Shown: one piece after another, positions 27,956-38,100 of the stretch | How positions within the stretch are numbered: the first letter of the stretch is position 1 | Layout of the letters: each line of letters starts with the position of its first letter | DNA from: Pelagerythrobacter rhizovicinus | GTDB lineage: Bacteria > Pseudomonadota > Alphaproteobacteria > Sphingomonadales > Sphingomonadaceae | Direction: 5' to 3' | Assembly (NCBI RefSeq): GCF_004135625.1 | Contig: NZ_SDPV01000002.1 | Span: 682,001 to 746,000, forward strand | Length of the DNA: 64,000 nucleotides | Notes under the pieces: model-generated | Database searches by the model: none | What the model was told of the DNA's origin: nothing | The model's input: the letters and a program-made list of their open reading frames with translations, nothing else | Translations under genes and position numbers: made by a program

Positions 27956-28567
27956 TTACTGCAACGTGACCCGGTCCTCGTCGCCATCGCGGCGGCCGAA
28001 GAACTGCATCAGCTGGATCAGCAGCTCGCACCGCTCGCCCAGCGTATCGGCTTCGAGAAGGGCCTGCTTCGCCGCCGGATCGAACGGCGCGATCTGCGAT
28101 ACGCCGTTGATCAGCGACATGTCGTCGAGCCGGGCGACCGATTCCCAATCGACCCTGTAACCCTGCGCGTCGGCGAACCGGCGTGCCTCGCGCTCGAAGC
28201 CGGCCCGTTCGATGCTGCTCAGCACTTCGTCGGCGTCGTCATCGATCAGCTCGGCCTCGACCTTGCGGAAGGCGGTGGCGGTGTCGATCTCTCGCACCAC
28301 GCGGAAGCGCGCCTCCCCTTCGAGCACGATGTTGTAGCGCCCATCCTCGAGCGCCTCGACCTCGCCGATCCGCCCGACGCAGCCGATCGCGAACAGCGGG
28401 GCCCCTTCGGCCGTGCGCTGTGGCTGGATCATTCCGATCCGCCGATCGCGCGCCAGCGCATCGCCGACCAGCGCCCGATACCGCGGCTCGAAGATGTGCA
28501 GCGGCAATTGCAGGCCAGGGAAGAGGATCGCACCCGGCAAGGGAAAGATCGAAAGGCGGGTCGTCAT
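27956..28567 (-). CDS. LON substrate-binding-domain protein
   Basis: The product (203 aa) is a stand-alone N-terminal LON domain without the ATPase and protease parts. It begins with FPLPGAILFPGLQLPLHIFEPRYRALV, followed by RIGMIQPQ and IGCVGRIGEVEALEDGRYNIVLEGEARFRV. Such proteins may present substrates or act in protein quality control. It follows the thioredoxin-TPR gene by 37 bases, a pairing seen in other alphaproteobacteria. Confidence 0.9.
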   Translation of the reverse strand: MTTRLSIFPLPGAILFPGLQLPLHIFEPRYRALVGDALARDRRIGMIQPQRTAEGAPLFAIGCVGRIGEVEALEDGRYNIVLEGEARFRVVREIDTATAFRKVEAELIDDDADEVLSSIERAGFEREARRFADAQGYRVDWESVARLDDMSLINGVSQIAPFDPAAKQALLEADTLGERCELLIQLMQFFGRRDGDEDRVTLQ

Positions 28568-28604
28568 CCTACCTTATCCCGTCTGGCCGAGCAGGGGCAT
28601 TGCC

Positions 28605-29519
28605 TCACCCGAACAGGATCTTGGACAGTCGCCGCCGCGTGGCGACGACCCAGGGATCCTCCAGCCCCACCGCCTCGAAGATCTGCAGCAGCTTCGCGCG
28701 CGCGGCACCTTCGTTCCATTCGCGGTCGTGTTCGATCATCGCCAGCAGCGTGTCTGCCGCCTCGTCGCGTCGGTTGGCGCCGAAGGCAGCCTCCGCGAAA
28801 GCGAGCTGCTTGTCCATGTCGGCCGGCGCCTCTGCCGCCGCCGCACGCAACGCCTGGAGCTCGCCCTCGTCGACCTGGGTACCGGCAAGCTCGAGCGCGC
28901 TCTTCGCGGTGCGGACTGCCGGGTCCTCCGCGAGTACGGGATCGAGCGCGTCGAGCGCCGCCTGCGCGTCGCCCGTCCGGCCCGCGGCAACAAGCGCGCG
29001 GATCAATCCTGCATGCGCCGCGGCATTGTCGGGCGCCATCGCGGTCACCTGCGCAAAAATGCCCGCCGCGCGTTCGCCGTCGCCGTCGGCGAGGATCTGC
29101 TCGCCCATGGCGACGAACTGCGCGACATCCTGCTTCTGCCGCTGCGCCGCACCGCCATCCCCGCCGCTCACCGGAAGCTGCGCGAGGAGCTGATCGAGCA
29201 TCTGCTTCAGCTGGGACTCGGTGCGCGCGCTGGTCAGATCCGCCACCGGCTGGCCCTGGAACAGCGCGTAGACGGTCGGGATCGAACGAACCTGGAACTG
29301 GCTCGCGATGAACTGCTCCTCGTCGACATTGAGCTTGGCGAGCACCACCCCCTTGTCGGCATAGTCCGCCGCGACCTTTTCCAGGACCGGCGCGAGCGCC
29401 TTGCAGGGCCCGCACCACTCGGCCCAGAAGTCGAGGATGACGAGTTTCGACATCGAAGGCTCGACCACATCCTTGCGGAACCGGTCGACGGCCTTCTGCT
29501 CGTCGATATTGAGGCCCAT
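28605..29519 (-). CDS. Thioredoxin-TPR chaperone (CnoX/YbbN-like)
   Basis: This 304 aa protein joins an N-terminal thioredoxin domain (FWAEWCGPCKALAPVLEKVA, near 31-50; RSIPTVYALFQGQPV near 80) to TPR-like helical repeats. In E. coli the homologue CnoX is a holdase that protects oxidised clients for GroEL. Here the full CGPC site is kept, so redox activity is likely. The downstream LON-domain gene fits a protein quality-control pair. The ATG at 29519 starts where the family begins. Confidence 0.9.
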   Translation of the reverse strand: MGLNIDEQKAVDRFRKDVVEPSMSKLVILDFWAEWCGPCKALAPVLEKVAADYADKGVVLAKLNVDEEQFIASQFQVRSIPTVYALFQGQPVADLTSARTESQLKQMLDQLLAQLPVSGGDGGAAQRQKQDVAQFVAMGEQILADGDGERAAGIFAQVTAMAPDNAAAHAGLIRALVAAGRTGDAQAALDALDPVLAEDPAVRTAKSALELAGTQVDEGELQALRAAAAEAPADMDKQLAFAEAAFGANRRDEAADTLLAMIEHDREWNEGAARAKLLQIFEAVGLEDPWVVATRRRLSKILFG

Positions 29520-29619
29520 GCTAGCCAAGACGCGCTCCCATTCGTTAGCGTTCGAACAAGCCGCCAATGTGGGCGTTTTGCCCGAATTGTGAAGGAAAAA
29601 GCGCCGGGCGATTTTCCCC

Positions 29620-29648
29620 TTGCGGCCCCCGGTCCCCGCTGCTAATCG
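29620..29648 (+). promoter_or_regulatory. Promoter of tRNA-Gly
   Basis: TTGCGG (29620-29625) and TAATCG (29643-29648) are spaced 17 bases apart, putting the transcription start about 38 bases before the tRNA. Confidence 0.5.
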
Positions 29649-29692
29649 CGCCGCCTCCGGCCGGAACGAAGCCTTCCGGCAACGCCATGTGA

Positions 29693-29767
29693 GCGGGCGT
29701 AGCTCAGGGGTAGAGCACAACCTTGCCAAGGTTGGGGTCGAGAGTTCGAATCTCTTCGCCCGCTCCA
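29693..29767 (+). tRNA. tRNA-Gly (GCC)
   Basis: The 75-base gene folds as a complete cloverleaf. Its acceptor stem is GCGGGCG/CGCCCGC, the D-arm is GCTCAGGGGTAGAGC, and the anticodon stem is CAACC/GGTTG with anticodon GCC at 29725-29727. The T-arm is GAGAGTTCGAATCTC. T is the discriminator base and the CCA end is encoded (29765-29767). Confidence 0.98.
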
Positions 29768-29923
29768 TTTCTTCGACATGATCGATAGCGTTGCGTGAGT
29801 ACGGGACGGGTGTCTCTGCCTGGACCGGGTATGCAGCGGCGCGGAACGCCGGGCAGTGGCGGTCGGCGGTTCGTCGAGAACGGCTGTGGACATCGCGACG
29901 CGAATCGCTATGAGGCTGCCGAT

Positions 29924-32131
29924 ATGTTGTATCGTCATCTCATCGCGGCTCGGCCGCTCATCCTTCCGCTCGGCCTGGCGCTCTGCGTCGCCGCCGCACC
30001 CGCTCACGCCCAGGACAGCGACGATCGCGCGCAGGAGACGCGCGATGCGCAGGGATCGGACGATTTCCACGACCGGCGCATCGCACCGACGGGCGAGATC
30101 GTGGTCACGGCCGCCGGGCTCCAGCAGCTCGACGTGCTCGCAGGCACGACGGTGGTCGAGGGCGTGGAACTGCAGCGCAACCTCGACGGGCAGATCGGGG
30201 AAGTTCTCACCAAGGTTCCGGGGGTCTCGGCGACGAGCTTTTCCCCCGGCGCCTCGCGCCCGGTGCTGCGCGGCTTCTCGGGCGAGCGGGTCAAGGTCCT
30301 GATCGACGGGATCGGTGCGATCGACGTGTCCAACACCTCGGCCGACCACGCGACCTCGATCGACCCCCTGACGGCGGAGCGGATCGAGGTCCTGCGCGGG
30401 CCCGCGGTGCTGCTCTACGGCAGTCAGGCGATCGGCGGCGCGGTCAACGTGATCGACAAACGCATTCCGCTGCGCCGACTGAACGAGCCCTTCCACATCG
30501 ACGCGCTCGCGGGAGTCGATACCGCGTCCGACCTGCGCCAGGGCGGCGCTTCGCTCGACGTGCCGCTCGGCGACCGCTTCGTGGTCCATATCGACGGCTC
30601 CTACCGTAAGACCGACGATCTCGAGATCGCCGGCTACGCCGCCGCGCCCGGCCTGCGCGCGGACCTGCTCCACGACGCGGAGCACGAGGAGGAAGAAGGC
30701 CATCTCGACGAGGCCGAGGAGCTGCGCGAGCTGGCCAACCAGCGCGGCGTGCTGCCGAACAGCGGAACCGAGACCTGGAGCGTCAACACCGGCTTCGCTT
30801 TCTTCGAAGGCGACAGCAACCTCGGCGCGTCGGTCGGCTGGTACGACACGACCTATGGCGTGCCGATGCGCCCGGGCACCAGCCACCATCACGGTGAGGA
30901 AGAGCACGATCACGACGAGGATCACGGGCACGAGGAAGGCGAGGAACATGAGCATGGCGACGAACTCGTCACCATCGGCCTTCGGCAGTTCCGCGCCGAC
31001 ATGCGCGGGCGGCTCGCGCTCGGCGACGGGTTCTTCTCTGCGTTGAACACCCGCGTCGGGTTCAGCGACTACACGCACACCGAGTTCGAGGGTGATGCGG
31101 TCGGCACCGTGTTCGACGTGCAAGGGATCGAGGCGCGCGCGGAGCTGGAGCAGAACGACCGCGGCGGCTGGGGCGGTTCGACCGGCGTGCAGTACTACTT
31201 CCGCGATTTCGACGCCTACGGGGCGGAGGCTTACGTGCCGAAGAACCACACCGACCAGTTCGCCGTGTTCACCCTGCAGGAAATCGCGCTCGATCCGCTC
31301 CAGCTCGAGCTGGCGGGGCGCTACGAGGCGACCGATGTCGAATCGCAGGTGCTTGGTTTCCAGCGCTCGTTCGACACGTTCTCGGGCGCGCTCGGCCTGG
31401 TCTACGAGACCGATGGAGGCTTGCGCTTCGGCCTGACCGGCAGCCGCGCGGAACGTGCGCCGAGCGCCGAGGAGCTGCTGTCGAACGGCCCGCACATCGC
31501 GACCCAGGCGTTCGAGATCGGCGACCCGGACCTCGAAGTCGAAGGCGCCTGGGGCGTCGAGGCCTTCGCACGCGGCCCGATCGGCGATGGCACGATCAGC
31601 GTCGCTGTGTTCAACAACTGGTTCGACAACTACATCTACCTCGCCGAAACAGGTTTCGAGGAAGACGGGCTGCCGGTGTTCGAATACCTGCAGGGCGACG
31701 CACGATATTTCGGGGTCGAGGGCGAGGTGACTTATCCGGTCTACGAGACCGACGGCTTCACCCTGCTCGCGGACGTGCGCGGCGACTATATCCGCGCCGA
31801 GCTGAGCGACGGCACGCCGCTGCCGCGCATCCCGCCGCTGCGGCTGCTCGGCGCGCTGGAGGCGCAGACCGGGCCGTTGGACGCGCGGGTGGAAGCGCAG
31901 TGGTTCGACAAGCAGGATCGCATCGCGCCGTTCGAGACCGAGACCGACAGCTTCACCCACGTCAACGCCTCGCTCGCGTGGAAGCCGATGCGCGGCAACG
32001 ACAATCTGACGGTCCTTCTCCAGGCGGACAACATCTTCGACGCCGAAGGGCGCCGCCATGCGAGCTTCACGAAGGATTTCGTGCCGCTCGCCGGGCGCAA
32101 CTTCAAGCTGAGCGTGCGGACGAGCTTCTGA
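29924..32131 (+). CDS. TonB-dependent receptor with His-rich loop, ZnuD-like
   Basis: This outer-membrane receptor (735 aa) has a signal peptide (cleavage near AHAQDS) and a plug domain with GEIVVTA, VPGVSATSF, PVLRGFSGERVKVLIDGIG and RIEVLRGPAVLLYGSQAIGG. A 22-strand-type barrel ends in the aromatic RNFKLSVRTSF. Residues about 323-347 form a His/Asp/Glu-rich loop (HHHGEEEHDHDEDHGHEEG), and a smaller acidic-His patch (HDAEHEEEEGH) lies near 250. Such loops in ZnuD-type receptors bind zinc, so zinc or a similar metal is the inferred cargo. CGATATGTTGTATCG over the start codon resembles half of a Zur box. Confidence 0.9.
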   Translation: MLYRHLIAARPLILPLGLALCVAAAPAHAQDSDDRAQETRDAQGSDDFHDRRIAPTGEIVVTAAGLQQLDVLAGTTVVEGVELQRNLDGQIGEVLTKVPGVSATSFSPGASRPVLRGFSGERVKVLIDGIGAIDVSNTSADHATSIDPLTAERIEVLRGPAVLLYGSQAIGGAVNVIDKRIPLRRLNEPFHIDALAGVDTASDLRQGGASLDVPLGDRFVVHIDGSYRKTDDLEIAGYAAAPGLRADLLHDAEHEEEEGHLDEAEELRELANQRGVLPNSGTETWSVNTGFAFFEGDSNLGASVGWYDTTYGVPMRPGTSHHHGEEEHDHDEDHGHEEGEEHEHGDELVTIGLRQFRADMRGRLALGDGFFSALNTRVGFSDYTHTEFEGDAVGTVFDVQGIEARAELEQNDRGGWGGSTGVQYYFRDFDAYGAEAYVPKNHTDQFAVFTLQEIALDPLQLELAGRYEATDVESQVLGFQRSFDTFSGALGLVYETDGGLRFGLTGSRAERAPSAEELLSNGPHIATQAFEIGDPDLEVEGAWGVEAFARGPIGDGTISVAVFNNWFDNYIYLAETGFEEDGLPVFEYLQGDARYFGVEGEVTYPVYETDGFTLLADVRGDYIRAELSDGTPLPRIPPLRLLGALEAQTGPLDARVEAQWFDKQDRIAPFETETDSFTHVNASLAWKPMRGNDNLTVLLQADNIFDAEGRRHASFTKDFVPLAGRNFKLSVRTSF

Positions 32132-32155
32132 GGACAGCCACCCGCACGTCGTCGG

Positions 32156-32617
32156 TCAGTCGGCGGCGGTGTGGGTGGCCAACCCCTCGGCCTTGCCTTC
32201 GGCATGCGCGGCGCGCAGCTCGGCTTTGCGCGTGCGGTTGCGCTCGCGCATGTAGTCGAAGCTGCCGCGCATCTGGCCATAGGCGAAGACGAGCAGCAAG
32301 CCGCCGGCGATGGCGAGGTTCTTGAGCGCGGCGGTGAGCTGGGTCTGATCGCCGAACTCGTTGTGGAAGAAGAACGCCGTGAGCAGCGTGAAACCCGCCA
32401 GCAGGATCGCGGCGATCCGCGTCATCAGCCCGATCGCGAGCATCAGCCCCAGGACCAGTTCGAACACGCCGGTCGGCAGGGCCAGGCTGCCCGGCAGCGT
32501 GGTCACGCTTTCGATGTACTCGGCCGTGCCTGCCGGATCGACGATCTTCCCGATCCCGGACAGGATGAAAATGACGGCCAGCATGATGCGCCCGATGATG
32601 GCTGCGACGATGGACAT
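32156..32617 (-). CDS. DoxX-family membrane protein
   Basis: This 153 aa inner-membrane protein has four hydrophobic segments and the DoxX pattern (RIMLAVIFILSGIGKIVDP near residue 9, GVFELVLGLMLAIGL in the middle). A charged tail (RERNRTRKAELRAAHAEG) follows. A GAGGAGAGG box precedes the chosen ATG. DoxX proteins are linked to quinones or redox stress, without a firm activity for this group. It converges on the TonB receptor. Confidence 0.88.
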   Translation of the reverse strand: MSIVAAIIGRIMLAVIFILSGIGKIVDPAGTAEYIESVTTLPGSLALPTGVFELVLGLMLAIGLMTRIAAILLAGFTLLTAFFFHNEFGDQTQLTAALKNLAIAGGLLLVFAYGQMRGSFDYMRERNRTRKAELRAAHAEGKAEGLATHTAAD

Positions 32618-32704
32618 GGGTTCCTCTCCTCTTCCCCGTGATTTCCCGCCGAGCAAACGCTCGGGAAGGGAAAATGGTCATCGCACCGCGTGCCCGCGGC
32701 CGCG

Positions 32705-33880
32705 TCAATCCTCAGGCGCGAAGGCGATTGCGGCATGCTCCTCGAGCCGCTTCACCAGCGCTTCGCCCAGGAAGTAGCCGGGCGTGCCCACGCCGCCCGG
32801 CACCTCGCTGCCCAGCAGCGCCATGCCCGTTTCCCCGAGCATGCGGCTGGTCGAGCCGTAGCCCGGATCGTATCTGCCCTTCACGCCGAAGTGGAGCCGC
32901 TCGCCGTCCGGCATCTCGCCGATGAACAGCACGTCGTAGAAGCCGTTCTCGCGCTCTTCCCGGCTCGGGCCCTCGCCCGGCTTCGGGGGCTTGGCGCCGA
33001 ACGGGTTCTTGAGCATGTCGGCAACCGCGTTCGCGGCGGCCTGGCCCGCCTCGCCCGGGCTCGTCAGCATCATCTCGTCGTAGCGGAAGTCCTCGCCATA
33101 GGGGAACCCGGCGAGGAAGTTCGTACGGTGGACGTTCTTGGTGTTGATCGTCGCCATGATGAACGGCGCGGCCCATTTTCCGAGGTCGTCCTCGTAATGC
33201 GGCACCAGGCCCATCGGCTGGTCCGGACCTTCGAAACCCGGCGTCAACCCGAACGGGCTCTGTAGAATAGGAACGAGCCGCGGGTTCTTCGCCACTGCCT
33301 TCACCGTGGCGGAGAGGCTGGCGGCGGTGCCGCCCGAGAAGGTCCCCTTCATCGCCCGCACGCGGCCGCGCACGCGCGGGGCGGGCCTGCCGAAGCGCTT
33401 CACCGCCTCCTTCTGCAGCATCAGCACGCCGAGATCGAAGGGGATCGAATCGAACCCACTGGAGAAGCAGATGCGCGCGCCGCTCGCCTTCGCCGCCTCG
33501 TGATGCAGGTCGATCTGCTCGCGCATCCAGCCGGGTTCGCCGCACAAGTCGGCATAGTCGGTGCCGGTGCGGACGCAGGCGGCGACCAGCGCATCGCCGT
33601 AGAGCTGGTAGGGCCCGACCGTGGTCAGGACCACACGCGTGCGGCGGCACATGGCCTCGAGACTCGCCGGATCGTCCGCGTCGGCGACAATCAGCGGCGT
33701 GTCGGCCGGCGCGGCGATCGCGGCGCGCACATCCTGCAGCTTGGTCAGGCTGCGGCCGGCCATGGCCCATTTCGGCGCATCCGGCCTGCCGCCGTATTCG
33801 CGGACGAAGTGCTCGGCGACGAGCCGCCCGGTGTAGCCGGTCGCCCCATAGACGACGATGTCGAATTCCCTGTCGGCCAT
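32705..33880 (-). CDS. Saccharopine dehydrogenase-like oxidoreductase
   Basis: The 391 aa product begins with a Rossmann motif (DIVVYGATGYTGRLVAEHF) and continues with TTVGPYQLYGDALVAACVRTGTDY, typical of the saccharopine dehydrogenase-like/trans-acting enoyl reductase family. These proteins act on diverse lipids or polyketides with NADP; true saccharopine metabolism is unlikely because the lysine route here is the DAP pathway. There is no obvious operon partner. Confidence 0.85.
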   Translation of the reverse strand: MADREFDIVVYGATGYTGRLVAEHFVREYGGRPDAPKWAMAGRSLTKLQDVRAAIAAPADTPLIVADADDPASLEAMCRRTRVVLTTVGPYQLYGDALVAACVRTGTDYADLCGEPGWMREQIDLHHEAAKASGARICFSSGFDSIPFDLGVLMLQKEAVKRFGRPAPRVRGRVRAMKGTFSGGTAASLSATVKAVAKNPRLVPILQSPFGLTPGFEGPDQPMGLVPHYEDDLGKWAAPFIMATINTKNVHRTNFLAGFPYGEDFRYDEMMLTSPGEAGQAAANAVADMLKNPFGAKPPKPGEGPSREERENGFYDVLFIGEMPDGERLHFGVKGRYDPGYGSTSRMLGETGMALLGSEVPGGVGTPGYFLGEALVKRLEEHAAIAFAPED

Positions 33881-33960
33881 TCACGCTCTCCAGCCGTCGT
33901 TCCAGCGGGAGCAGGATGCGCCATTTCGGCAAGCGACGCCAGTACCCGCTGGCAGGCGCT

Positions 33961-34515
33961 CTAAAGCCGCGGCAGCGTCACCCCGAGCTGACCCATATAT
34001 TTGCCCGCCCGGTCCTTGTAGCTCGTCTCGCAGCGCTCGTTGCCCTGGAGGAAGAGGAACTGGCAGGCGCCTTCGTTGGCGTAGATCTTCGCCGGCAGCG
34101 GTGTGGTGTTGGAGAACTCCAGCGTCACGTGGCCTTCCCAGCCCGGCTCCAGCGGGGTGACGTTCACTATGATCCCGCAGCGCGCATAGGTGCTCTTGCC
34201 GAGGCAGATGACCAGCACGTCCTCGGGGACGCGGAAGTATTCGACCGTCCGAGCGAGTGCGAAGGAGTTGGGCGGGATCACGCAGACGTCCGTCTTGCGG
34301 TCAACGAAGGAGTTGGCGGCGAAATCCTTCGGGTCGACCACCGCGCTGTCGACGTTGGTGAAGATCTTGAACTCATCCGCCACGCGCGCGTCGTAGCCGT
34401 AGCTCGACAAGCCGTAGGAGATGCAGCCTTCGCGCCGCTGCGCTTCGACGAAAGGCTCGATCATGCCTTTCTCGGTCGCCTGTTGCCGGATCCACCGGTC
34501 GGAGAGAATCGCCAT
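33961..34515 (-). CDS. dcd: dCTP deaminase
   Basis: Dcd (184 aa, normal length) deaminates dCTP to dUTP for dTMP supply. Diagnostic segments are [11 protein letters not shown] at the start, [47 protein letters not shown] (catalytic Glu) and a C-terminal [13 protein letters not shown]. It appears to be a single-gene unit. Confidence 0.97.
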   Translation of the reverse strand: MAILSDRWIRQQATEKGMIEPFVEAQRREGCISYGLSSYGYDARVADEFKIFTNVDSAVVDPKDFAANSFVDRKTDVCVIPPNSFALARTVEYFRVPEDVLVICLGKSTYARCGIIVNVTPLEPGWEGHVTLEFSNTTPLPAKIYANEGACQFLFLQGNERCETSYKDRAGKYMGQLGVTLPRL

Positions 34516-34595
34516 GCGCCGGTGATTCCCGAGCGAAGCGGAGGGGGCAAGTATCGCGCGCAGCTTATCCCCTCCCGTTCACCGGAGGGCGGTAG

Positions 34596-35123
34596 CTAGA
34601 TCGGCTCGGCGCCGAGCCGCGGGTTCAGCAGGGTGATGTGATTGAGCCACTTCTTCGGCCGGCGCAGCATGTCTTGGGGGTATTCCACCCGCAGCCCGGC
34701 GATCCGCGCCATGGCGCCGACGAAGTGGATGCAGTTGCGCTTGTCGAGGTCGTAGTACTTGCCCGGCGCATCGCGCCACTTCGCCACTTCGGCGCGCACC
34801 TGCCAGTATTGCGCGTCGGTGAGCGTCACCGTGAAATGGCGATTGGTCTCGCGGATGTACTTGTCTTCCTCGGCCTCCACCGCGTGCTCCACCGGCTCGT
34901 TCAGGAGACGGGTCGAGATCGTTTTCGCAGTAAAGCCGTAGTTCTCGTCGATCGGCTGGCCGGTCTTGTCGAGCGTTCCTTCCAGCACGACGAAGGCGTG
35001 TGGAAAGCGGCCGAACAAGACCGAGCCGTTGAAGCTGTGGAAGCTCATCCGGACCTCCGCGGCCGCTCCGACCGACCAGGCAAGCGCGACGAGCGAAAGG
35101 ATCAGGGCAGCGAAGCGGCGCAT
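34596..35123 (-). CDS. Exported papain-like (permuted NlpC/P60-type) protein, function unknown
   Basis: The product (175 aa) has a signal peptide (cleavage near GAAAEV). His in FPHAFVVLEG (near 41-50) comes before Cys in DLDKRNCIHFVG (near 126-137), the order found in circularly permuted papain-fold proteins such as YiiX. Hydrolysis of an amide in the envelope is therefore conceivable. I recognise no named family, and the fold call rests only on these two motifs. Confidence 0.65.
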   Translation of the reverse strand: MRRFAALILSLVALAWSVGAAAEVRMSFHSFNGSVLFGRFPHAFVVLEGTLDKTGQPIDENYGFTAKTISTRLLNEPVEHAVEAEEDKYIRETNRHFTVTLTDAQYWQVRAEVAKWRDAPGKYYDLDKRNCIHFVGAMARIAGLRVEYPQDMLRRPKKWLNHITLLNPRLGAEPI

Positions 35124-35174
35124 CGCGCTCGCTCTAGCAAACGGGCGCGATGCGCTGCAACACAGTGCCTCCGC

Positions 35175-38100
35175 TCAGCTTGCCAGCAAGCTGGCGTTGC
35201 CGCCTGCTGCGGTGGTGTCGATGCAGACAACGCGCTCGGTTGCGAAGCGCGCGACGTAGTGCGGCCCGCCCGCCTTGGGTCCGGTGCCGGACATGCCCTC
35301 GCCGCCGAACGGCTGGCTTTCGACCACCGCGCCGATCTGGTTGCGGTTGACGTAGAAGTTGCCGACCCGCGCGCGCGCCTCGACGAACCGGCGGGTGGCC
35401 TCGATCCGGCTGTGAAGGCCCAGGGTGAGACCGTAGCCGGTCGCATTGATGTCCTCGATCACGCGTCCGAGCTCGCTCGCCTTGAAGCGCACCACGTGCA
35501 GGATCGGGCCGAAGTTCTCGCGCCGCAGGTCGAGGATCGAATCGATCTCGATGATCGTCGGCGCGACGAAGCATCCGGCGGCCGTGTTGCGAGGCATCTT
35601 GCGGCGCCAGACCATGCGGCCGTGCTTCTTGCGCCGGGCGACATGGCGCTCGAGCGCGGCCTTGGCGTCGGGATCGATCACCGGTCCGACGTCGGTCGGC
35701 AGCTCTTCCGGATCGCCAATCGTCAGCGCTTCGAACGCGCCCTTGATCATCGTCAGCGTCTCGTCGGCAATGTCTTCCTGCAGGTAGAGCACGCGCAGCG
35801 CGCTGCAGCGTTGGCCGGCGCTCTGAAAGGCGCTGTTGACGACGTCGCGCGTCACTTGTTCGGGCAGCGCCGAGCTGTCGACGATCATCGCGTTCTGCCC
35901 GCCGGTCTCGGCGATAAACGTCGCGATCGGGCCTTCGCGCGCGGCGAGCGTGCGGTTGATCGCCTGCGCGGTCTGGGTCGAGCCGGTGAAGGCGACGCCC
36001 GCGAGGCGCGGGTCGGAGGTGATGAGCTGGCCCACCTCGCCCGCACCGGGGAGGAGCTGGAACACGTCTTCGGGAATGCCCGCTTCGTGGCACAGCTTGA
36101 CCGCCAGGGCGGCGATCAGCGGCGTCTGCTCGGCCGGCTTGGCGATCACCGCGTTGCCCGCGGCGAGCGCCGCGGCGGCCGGGCCGATGAAGATCGCGAG
36201 CGGGAAGTTCCACGGGCTGATGGTCGCGAACACGCCGCGCCCGTGTAGGCTCAGCCGGTTCTCCTCGCCCGTCGGGCCGGGCAGGGGGATTGGGCCGGAG
36301 AACAGCCGCCGCGCCTCGTTGGCGTAGTAGCGGAGGAAGTCGACCCCCTCGCGCAGTTCGAGAATGGCGTCCATCAGCGTCTTGCCGGCCTCGCGCTGGC
36401 AGAGGCTGATGATCTCGTTGGTATGCGCTTCGAACCTGTCGGCCGCGGCTTCGAGCAGCAGCGCGCGCTTCTCGCCGCCGAGCGAATCCCAGCCGGGCTG
36501 GATCGCCATCGCGCGGGTGATCGCGACGTCGATTTCCTCGGGCAGCGCATCGCGCCGCGTGCCAACCTCGTGGGTAAGATCCTGCGGCTGGGTGATCGGC
36601 GCGACTTCGCCCTGCTCGGGCGAGCGGAACGTCGGCTCGGCATGCCAGCGGCGCGTGTCGAGCACCGCCAGTCGTTCGAGCAGCGGCTCGCGCACCAAGG
36701 GATCCGAGATATCGATCCCGGCGCTGTTGCGGCGGCCGGGGAAGATGTCGGCGGGCAGCGGGATTGCGGGATTGCGGCGAGGTTCGGTTGCGGCGAGTTC
36801 GGCGACCGGGTCGCCGGTCAGCTCCGTCACCGGCACTTCGGCGTCGGCCATGCGGTTGACGAAGCTGGAGTTCGCCCCGTTCTCGAGCAGGCGGCGCACG
36901 AGGTACGCGAGAAGGTCCTTGTGGGTACCGACGGGCGCATAGATGCGCACCGGGGTCTTGCGATTGCCCTCCACCGCAGCGAGTTCGGCATAGACTTCCT
37001 CGCCCATGCCATGCAGCCGCTGGAACTCGTATTCGCCTTCGCCTTTGGCGGCGAGCGCCTTGACCGCGCCGATCGTATAGGCGTTGTGCGTCGCGAATGC
37101 CGGATAGAGCACATCGCGCGCCTCGAGCAGCTTCGCCGCGCAGGCGAGGTAGGACACGTCGGTCGCGACCTTCCGCGTGAAGACCGGGAAATCCTTGAAC
37201 CCGCCGACCTGGCTCAGCTTGATTTCGGTGTCCCAGTAGGCACCCTTGACCAGCCGCACCATCAGCCGCCGGCCATGGCGACGGGCGAGCTTGGCGGTCC
37301 AGTCGCACAGCGGCACGCCGCGCTTCTGGTAGGCCTGGATCGCCAGGCCGAAGCCTTCCCACGCGCTGCCGTCGCGCCGCGTGAACAGCGCGTCATCGGC
37401 CACCAGCGCCTCGAAGATGTCGAGCGAGAGCTCGAGCCGCTCGGCCTCCTCGGCATCGATCGTGAAGTGCATGTTGGCGTCGCGCGCCTTGATCGCGAGA
37501 TCCCGGAGCATCGGCACCAGCGCTTTTGCCGCCGCTTCGCCGTGAAAGTAATCGTACTTCGGATAGAGCGCGGAGAGTTTGACCGAGATCCCGGGAGAGG
37601 TGGCGATCGTGCCGTCGGTTTCGCGCGCCAGTCGCTCGATCGCGCGCTCGTAGGCCCCGCGATAGCGTTCGGCGTCGGGGAAGGTCATCGCCGCCTCGCC
37701 GAGCATGTCGAAGCTGTGCGTCAGCCCCTTGGCGCGCTCGGGTGCCGCGCGCTTGAGCGCCTCCTCGATCGTGCGGCCGAAAACGAACTGTCCACCGAGG
37801 ATGCGCATGGCCTGCAGCGTGGCCTTGCGGATCACCGGTTCGCCCAGGCGGCCGATGGCCCGCTTCACAGTCGCGCCCATGCCCTTCTGATGTTCCTCGG
37901 GCCGTTCGAGCACCTCGCCCGTCAGCATCAGCGAGAAAGTCGCGGCGTTGACGAAAGTAGAGCTCGACTCGCCCAGATGCTCCGACCAGTCGATCTCGCC
38001 GATCTTGTCGCGGATCAGCGCGTCGGCGGTGGCGTTGTCGGGCACGCGCAGCAGCGCTTCGGCAAGGCACATCAGCGCGATGCCTTCCTCGGTCGCAAGG

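Noticed and set aside
29642-32059. An 805-codon open frame antisense to the TonB receptor
   Set aside because: It would also run through the tRNA-Gly gene; the receptor on the plus strand is unambiguous.
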